The notes under the pieces were generated by a model. That model had not been told where the DNA came from, ran no database searches, and worked only from the letters and a program-made list of their open reading frames with translations. Shown here one piece after another: positions 56,501 to 64,000 of a stretch of 64,000 nucleotides of DNA (its first letter is position 1; each line of letters begins with the position of its first letter). The stretch is from assembly GCA_021234155.1 (NCBI GenBank), contig JAJEKV010000012.1, positions 6,265,789 to 6,329,788 of the forward strand, in the 5' to 3' direction. This DNA is from Isoetes taiwanensis (lineage: Eukaryota > Streptophyta > Lycopodiopsida > Isoetales > Isoetaceae). The position numbers and the translations under genes are program-made.

Positions 56501-59500
56501 AGCGCCCATGAGGCAGCCCACTGGATTCGCGAATCCAAGATGTCCTCCAAGCAATGGTCTAAGGAGTTGAGCTTTAATGCACTTGTTTCACCATCCAAAG
56601 ATTTGCCAATGGGAGAACTAACTCCAGATTTATTAATTTGATGCCCATCCTCCACCAGGTTTCGCTCAAATGTGAGCTCATGTTCTACTCCATCATGAAA
56701 TAAAGCAAAAGTTCCAAACACATCATCCCTCCAACTATGTACACGCCCCATAGCAGCCAGTATTGCCCCTATTCCTTTTGAATTGATAAAAGATTCACAC
56801 CATTTTTTATCATGCTCCGCCATATAAGCTACAATAAGACAAATGTGTGCCTGCATCTCCACAGTGCAAGGTACATGCCATATGTCGCCATTTAAATTTT
56901 TCAGTAAATCTACAGCAAAAACAGCACCACCACAATTGGGAGCCACCATCAGTGCAGATCTGAATAAGCCCATTTGCACCACTTCATCTAAAACCAACCT
57001 TCTGAATTCATCTGACCACCTTCCCTTAGACAAATCGTTATTATCAAGTAGTTTAGGCTCCTGGAGTGGAGATGTTAACCCTGTGCCTTCCCTAAATATA
57101 TGAGACAGCCCAACAGTTCCAGCTGCTTGGTTATTACGTTTCTTACGACTCAACTTACCGCCTACATTAGGAGCAGTTCTAGAACTAGCAGCATTCCAAA
57201 GGGCAAAGAAATCAGTTTGTAGACGAGCGTCGATGCCAAGTGCATGAAGACCATTTATCTGGACCTGATTATCATCATCATATTTTTCCAGTGCTGCCAA
57301 GATCACATCAACACCATCTTTAACAGCAACCGCGACTTGAGCACGAATACTGTACCCACATACAGTAGCCAGCACGAAACAACCTTGTTGAACAACTTTC
57401 CTTCTCTGATGGGAATTACCAACAGATGACAAAGCCTTTTGCACAGCAACAACTACAGCTTCTGCTCCTCCTCCATCAAGAGAAAACACTTCCTCAATTT
57501 CGTGTACTGTGGCAGCAAACATACAAGCACCATAAAGTGCTTGAAGCACAAGGCTTGTAACGTCCGGTCTGTTATGTTCTGTCCAGTGAATAACAAGATC
57601 AACAAGCTGTCTCACTCCTACTTCACCTTCACCCCTGCATAGCCAAGGCAATTAATAGTCAGAATCTCATAAAAAATACATGCTAACATGCATGCAGATG
57701 TAAAATAAACATGGTATTGTGCATCTATATGAGAGCAATATCTTTTGGGAGGCAATTTCAACATTATTAAGTTTGTTTTGTCACCACCCAAAATAAATCC
57801 ATCAAGTGTGCTTATTTATTCTTTGACCATATCCAAATCAGTTATTAATAATGATGAGCTTACCAATCTTAGACTTGTACTCCTCACGGTCAGTTTCAAT
57901 TCCAGAAATGTGAAGATTTTCCCATGTTCATGCATGCAAATGTAAAATAAACATGGTATTGTGCATCTAGATGAGAGCAATATCTTTTGGGAGGCAATTT
58001 CAACATTATTAAGTTTGTTACCACCCAAAATAAATCCATCAAGTGTGCTTATTTATTCTTTGACCATATCCAAATCAGTTATTAATAAAGATGAGCTTAC
58101 CATATCTTAGACTTGTACTCCTCACGGTCAGTTTCAATTCCAGGTTTAAAAATGTGAAGATTTTCCCATGTTAAATACAGACTGACAAGAGCATGGCATG
58201 CCCATGTTACAGTTTCAGCATCCTCCAGTTTTGAAATCATTGCTCGAATTGCCAAAATTGCCTTTTTTACAGAGGATGGAAACCCCACTTGCTCTGCAAT
58301 TCTGGTCAATGCTTCAGTGGGCCCTTGCCATGCCTTCAGACCTTTCCCAACTTCTTCTGAAACACCACCAAAGTCCGTTATGCATACTGGTTCTGTTTTC
58401 TTGTCAGCTTTCATGCAACTGCCAAGGGGGTTCTTTGCATCCTCAGAAATGCATGAATATCTTTCTTTATACTGTTGGACAACATTATCCATATAAGCCT
58501 TTACATCCTTTGTGTATTGCATTAGATTAGCCTTATTTGAAGGGATTGTGTAAGGCCATAAAGAGAATGGATCAATCACAGTATCATGTCCACCACCATC
58601 ATCAGTACCGTGGAAAGCACATTTTGAAGTAGAAATATTGTTCCTCAAGCACTCAGACGAGAGATTATTGAACTTTTTGCTACTTTTAAGAGCATCCACA
58701 GAATCACTCTGATTAAGACCAGTTTTCCCAATTTCCATATCAGAATTACGTGTGAGGTGTCCAAACACATCTCCAATAGCGCCTAATGCAGCACACCAAC
58801 TTTGACGTACTGATGTAAAATACTGACTAGATGATGCCCCCTGTGACCGAAGTGGAGGCTTAGGTATTGGAAGCTTTGAAAATGACTTTGCTGGTTGAGA
58901 AGGACTTGCTCTCACTTGGCTCTGACATACTCCGCTTGCCATGGAATTACTGCAAGTTTGCAGCATTGTTCGTGAGATCAGGCACATTGCCGAGCTTGCT
59001 TGTAAAAGGATACTTGCAAGAATGTCATACACAGATGATGCACCAAAAATATCAGATATGCTGACATCAACAGACGCACAATTTGAACTCCATGATTCCT
59101 CACCTGCACTTTGAATGGCCCAGGATTGTCTGTCAAATGAAGAAAGTGAAGAACTTCGTGACAAACAGCTGCACGAGGTGTCAGAGTGGTCAAAGTTGCC
59201 AGGCTTTGAAGCGCTTATTGTATCATCAGCAAAGCTCACTCCGTTAAAAATACAAGACTGCGACGTCGCAAGAGGACATGCAACAGGATCTTGTGCATCC
59301 ATATCAGTAGTTGCCGCTCCCAACTGAAATGGTTGTAATGAGTCAGACTCTATGGATTTGCAGTTCAAAGAACCTTGTACACCCGATTGGCCAATACAAT
59401 GTGGCAAAGTGGCAGGAAGAGAGCTTCCATTGTCTTTCGCAGTTGGCATAAGGCGTTTGGCATAATGGACATAAGCAAGGAAAGCTTGTTGCAGTACAGC

Positions 59501-62500
59501 ACAACCCCACACTTGCACCATCTCAACTTTTGAAAATTCTTGCATGGCAGCCATTGTCACTTCTACAGCAGCTCGTATTTGTTCCACATCACTGATGACA
59601 TCTTTCCCAGGGATATCAGTTGTTGATGACGTAATCATATCAACCTTATCTTCATCTGAACATGATACTGAAGAAGGTTGCTCCAGATACCCATCGAACG
59701 GCTTACAAGTCCCAGAACTGCTTACTTCTGCAGGTTTACTGTTGCTAATCGGCATGCCCGGCTGTGGAGAAATGCCAGTCATATTGGCAAATCCCAAATG
59801 AACAGGTTCTCCAGAACCCTTTAAAATGCATCCAAGAGCAAATGTTCCATTGCTTTGAAGGGATTTTGATTTATTGAATGTCTTCATTGCCGTGACAACA
59901 GCAGATAATGCTGCCCACCAATCATCAGTAGAAATAGACATGTTATTTCGTTTATCTGCAGACAGTACATTTTTCTCCGGATCATTACTTTTATAAATTG
60001 CCTCCCGGGATTCCATACTTGAAGAAGCTGACATAAGCAACCCAATTTCATGACCACTTTCTGCCAGTGTCCTCACCATTGTACCAATAACATTACAGCC
60101 TTCCTGCTGGATTGTTTCGTTCATTCTACACACTGACATAGCTCCCACTACTGCAGAAACTGCACCATTTTTCACCATATTGGCTACACTCTTTATCCCT
60201 GCGCTGTGGACTAAAGTCCAGAGTGTACTGCAGCCATGCCACTGAATCCTGACATCTTGGGGGAAGGATGCCATAGCAGATACCAATGCTCGAACACCTG
60301 TTTCCCTTTCTGTATCTTTTGGAGCTCTAAGTGGTCGCTTTGAACTCCCCCAGTCAGGTATACCAAGCCCAGTTCTCGTGCAAAGTACTTGCAAAGCACC
60401 ACATCCAGCTCTCTGGAGATGCAACAACTTTATCAATAAATGACGATGTTTAAGTAGTATAAACTTATCTATCCTCGTAATAATGTACCTGAACTGTTAG
60501 ATTCTGGCGATGATGATCCATAGATATTGTAATTGCACCCCATGCCGCATGGCCTGTATTTGAGCTTACTGCTCTTGTGAGAGATGCCAAAGCAATACAG
60601 CTTTCTGCTTGCATCTCTACATCACTAACAAACTCACGCATTGCTGCTATGATGAATGCAAAAGCATCATCACACACATACTTCGAGTTTGTTGATGACA
60701 AATGTGCTGACAAGGCACGCAGTGCTGCTACCAAAGAAAAAGAAAGTGAAAACCTAGTATATATCACCGAAAATTAAATAAGATATTGCAGACTGAAAAA
60801 GGTTCTGCATATTTATTTGTTCTGCTCATAAGAGACTTGAATAATTTGCACCATTCTTCAAAATGTTTAACAAAATATTTTCTTTTTCCAACTTCAGAGC
60901 TCAAAAAGAGAGGAAAATAATAATTCTTTTGCTAACGGAAGGACTTGGCACCATTCTGTCATCAGATCTTTTACCAAAATAAATACTTTGCCAAATTCAG
61001 AGAAAAGAAAATCAAATTTTCAAAGTTAAGGAATAGTAAATGAACCTAAATTTGCCACGTACCAGCCAGAGTTGATTGTGACTCAATGTCACAAGACTGC
61101 ATTGCACTCAGAACCGTTCTCACTGCCTTTTCTGCAAGCATCGGCACTGTTGCAGCATAGGCAACAGCAGCAAGTGCTGAGATCGAGCTGCTGGTAGATT
61201 CTGAAGAGAAGCCGCCACAGCTCGGTGGTGTAAGGGACCCTTTATTGGATCTGTTTGAGCAGATACTCCTTGCAGCTGCCACATAGCTTCCAGATGGTGA
61301 TTTTACTGCTCCTTTTACATCCATCAGATTTTGGTGCTCACGATATTTACAGACAAGCTTCTGAACTGCCTTAGACGGAGCAGACCTTTGATCTCCCACT
61401 ACCTGATCTCCAGGTAATGGCAGCTGATTATCATTTACTTTCAATTTAACTGTCTCTGAAGCCACAACTTTTGCCGACTCCTTTCCAGAAACGCCAGAAC
61501 CAACAGAGCCAGTTGTGCTTTCACTTGATGTCCTCTCAGACCCAAATGGAGGAACTATGCTACCCAAACAGTTCAAGCACCAGCTAAGCAAATCAACATT
61601 ATCTTTCCACACTTGCACCGTCTCTACAAAAGCTTCAGTAAGGGCCACATACATTTCTGCTGAAAGAAACTTGCCCCGTTTTCCTCCCAAACTTCCAATA
61701 ATGCCTGCCGCTCTTGACCCTGCACCAACCCCCTTTGTTTGCAGTGCCGCATTCAACAGCCTGTCTAGGGCATTGCATCCTGCCGCAACGACATCAGAAA
61801 GTCCAGCATCCTTCGCTAACGTGTAGATGTTGGCTTCATTTTCCCCAACTTCAGCATTTTTTGCAACGGTATTTGAGGATATATCCTTATTAGCTCTTCC
61901 ATCAACCTTACTATCTACCTCTGGAGTTTCAGACTTACAACCATATCTAGGTTCATCCCTGTTGCATTTGCAGTTACACTTTCTGAGAAAACCACCACAA
62001 GCTTCTAAAGGCTTCCGTTTTTCTTTCCCTGAGACCACATTTTTAGATGTAGTCTTGCTAATTGATTTCTCGTTAGCCCTATGTGAAGCACATGAATCTC
62101 CACAACCCTTATGGAGTATAGAGCATTTGCAAATACAGGCATGTTCTTTGGCAGATTCCTCAAGTGGCCCATCTTCGCAGTGGTTTTCAGTTCCCTGTTT
62201 TGATAGACCAGGTTCTTTTGAAGCATCAGTCTTCTGCGTTTGCAGAACTTTTTCAGCCCGGTACTTGATCCTCAAGGACCTTCTCTGCCTCTCAGAACTG
62301 GATAATCTTGTTTCAGACAGTCCATTGGTCAGCCCCTTGCAAGACGTTCGATTGTGCACTTCATCTAGCCCATCTATTGAATTCGCCATAGTAGAAGATG
62401 AAGGTTCTGACAAATGCTCAACAAAAGAACTTTCTGTAAGGTCTCTCAAACTCTCATCTTCCTCTTCCAACTCTCCAGCAGTCCTCTGCCGCTTCCGTCT

Positions 62501-63304
62501 AGACTCATTAGAAGAACATCCAGGCACAAGAGGGGCTGCAACTTCTGCTGCTTGATCCATGGAGTGACCTTCAGTGCCATCTATGATGTCAAGTTCATCT
62601 GAACCACTTTGTAATTCTTCCTCTTGCTCTGTACATCTTGGCAAAACTGCTGTTTTTACACTTGCATTTGCTTTTCCTCCTTTACATGTTACTTTTGAAG
62701 GGATGCCATGCCAACGAAAATGTCGGATAGATGAGGCAATAAGACGAGCCCCATTAGCAGATATCACCACTGCAACAGAAGAAGGTGAAGGTGATGCAAG
62801 GGACGCACCAATCTCTCCAAGCAATCTTTCTGCAAACTCAGGATCGTCCCCTTTAATTGCTTCTTGCAATCCCTTAACATATTCATATAGAACATCTTGC
62901 TTTGACTCCTCCAACGATGGTGCAGAAGAAGAATTAGAAGATTCTTCAATAACAGCTGAGAGACTGATGCCTGAACTAGAAGATAAAGATGAAGAGAAGG
63001 ATGAAGAAGCTGCAGTGATGGTCCCAGACACTTCAAATCCTGTTGAAAATGCTGAAAATGAAGCTGAAGATATGCAAGCCAATGAAGGGGGTGAAGAAGC
63101 AGAAGGAAAAAGAGACGCGGAAGATGACCCACAAGTTGCAGTAGACGATGACCATGCTGCTGGAGATTGGGGGAGTATATCAGCAACAGGAGGAGTAGAC
63201 AAAGGGAGGGAAAGATGATGGGAGGTAGCCTTGCTAGAGCTGGAACAACTTCGCCTTACTGAGGTTCTAGAGGCCGGATTTGAGGTAACGGTGTTCTTCG
63301 GCAT
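53558..63304 (-). CDS. Giant ARM-repeat/ankyrin/RING protein, probable E3 ubiquitin ligase
   Basis: Six exons on the minus strand: 63304-61063, 60727-60489, 60412-58101, 57634-56420, 56245-56138 and 56063-53558. All join at GT-AG sites in consistent phase, giving 2873 residues. The N terminus (1-130) is Ser-rich and disordered; about 385-455 is Cys-rich (HACICKCS, RKCNCKCNRDEP). From exon 2 to exon 5 there are scattered armadillo-type repeats (IQWHGCSTLWTLV, IQQEGCNVIGTMV, VQVWGCAVLQQAF, VQINGLHALG) divided by long low-complexity loops. Residues about 2041-2125 hold ankyrin-like repeats (LIHEAAEAGDVTSLHALAKK). The last 50 residues are a C3HC4 RING (CICFDMPKDAALVPCGHRMC, then CPIC). A RING with protein-binding repeats points to a ubiquitin ligase. 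Alternatively exon 6 could be a separate ankyrin-RING gene starting at MAPDK. I do not recognise a named orthologue. Confidence 0.8.
57687..58172. repeat. ~242-bp tandem duplication across an exon 3 splice donor
   Basis: 57687-57928 and 57929-58172 are near-identical. The second copy contains the true 3' end of exon 3 (58101) and its GTAAGC donor. The first copy, inside the intron, holds a duplicate of the exon end and donor, but lacks about seven coding bases, so using it would shift the frame. Confidence 0.9.
60770..61062. other. Intron 1 of the giant gene
   Basis: An AT-rich intron between exon 1 (donor GTACGT at 61062) and exon 2 (acceptor TTTGGTAG at 60728). No embedded element is seen. 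Confidence 0.6.
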
Positions 63305-64000
63305 CTCTTTTTCTTATATACACTCTTCCGTTCTATCCTACCAATCCGGCATTGTTTGAACTACTCACTTCAGACCAAATTAATGCATTTTTCAGCAACC
63401 CAATTTCTGCAAGAGATCAGATCCACACTTGATAAGCATGAAAGCCCTAAAGCGATGAGACTTGAAAGAATGCGAAATTCACATACCCTGCTTCAAAAGG
63501 GATCGGGTAGCATGGAAATGATAATTTCCCTTGTTTGTTGAAGATTAAGTGAATGTGCGCCTTTAAGGAGCTGACACTATGCCCATTATAAATAAAACCT
63601 CCACCGGAACGGCAAAGACATGTGTGCGGCTGCCGGAGCCTCATATCTAAGCCAACCTGGGAAGGGATAACATGAACAACGATTACCCTAGAATACTCGG
63701 CCCTGGCAGCCCAATTGTAGTGTGTAAAGGCATTTGCCGGTAGCCTGGTTTGGGATATGATTTTGCCACCGGTTGCAGCCCGTCCAACGCTTGTGTGCTA
63801 AAAAGGATAACAATTGTGTAGCCAAATGTAACGTGTCAAATTGTACAATTCATCTCGAAACACATTCCTTTATATCATGAAAAACTTACGCTCGTTTTAT
63901 CAAAAATACCCTTAATTGGCATTTTCACAATTTTGCAAATAAATAAGGGTGCTTTTATAATTTGCCCTGGGAGGGTGTCCTACAACCACCCACTTAAATG
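63305..64000 (-). promoter_or_regulatory. Presumed 5' leader and promoter of the giant gene
   Basis: Upstream of the ATG at 63304 on the minus strand. A TTTATTTATAATG word (about 63583-63595 read on the minus strand) could be a TATA box about 280 bases upstream. No other gene is supported to the window end. Assignment is by position only. Confidence 0.3.

Noticed and set aside
61515-63218. Long plus-strand open frames at 61515-61826, 61827-62555 and 62574-63218
   Set aside because: They are antisense shadows of exon 1 of the giant gene, caused by its composition; the minus-strand reading has the phased introns and domains.

Overview
The window is nuclear DNA of a land plant with a large, repeat-rich genome. 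It holds a nuclear gene for plastid ribosomal protein bL18 with a transit peptide and introns, exon fragments resembling FtsH7/9 and SKI2, a plant-mitochondrial-type tRNA-Ser, and layered plant LINE and Copia retrotransposons. A seed-free plant such as a fern or lycophyte is my guess, but the sequence does not settle it.

Layout. 1-12957 is a three-level nest. A decayed Copia element (about 340-1850, minus) was hit by a LINE (family A, minus). That LINE was split inside its reverse-transcriptase YADD motif by a 9.19-kb DNA transposon (3640-12828) with 21-bp terminal inverted repeats and a 4-bp TGTC target duplication. The transposon carries a decayed transposase-like gene (plus) and, facing it, a multi-exon gene with coiled-coil, RING and Ulp1-protease-like parts (minus). 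12958-21330 has a SINE-like fragment, a 1.13-kb PIF/Harbinger-like element, one intact two-exon gene of unknown function (16453-17477), a fold-back element and a SKI2-like exon. 21331-32455 is mostly LINE: family B appears in two halves separated by a 4.6-kb block that contains a LINE A fragment and local duplications. 32860-33330 looks like transferred mitochondrial DNA with a slightly damaged trnS-UGA. 35987-37387 is the four-exon plastid rpl18 gene. 37551-49030 has fold-back DNA, two or three MITEs, an LRR receptor fragment, a third LINE A copy and a different LINE (C). 50006-50648 is an unusual array of alternating palindromes and inverted-repeat elements beside an FtsH7/9-like exon. 51574-52172 is a TRIM-like miniature LTR element.

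The main host gene is on the minus strand at 63304-53558. Six exons join in consistent phase into a 2873-residue protein with armadillo-type repeats, an ankyrin segment and a C-terminal C3HC4 RING finger, so it is a probable ubiquitin ligase.

The most novel candidates are the 9.2-kb transposon with its transposase-like plus RING/Ulp1 gene pair, and the palindrome/inverted-repeat array, whose arms differ between copies but stay complementary within each copy. All family assignments were read by eye and not checked by any search.
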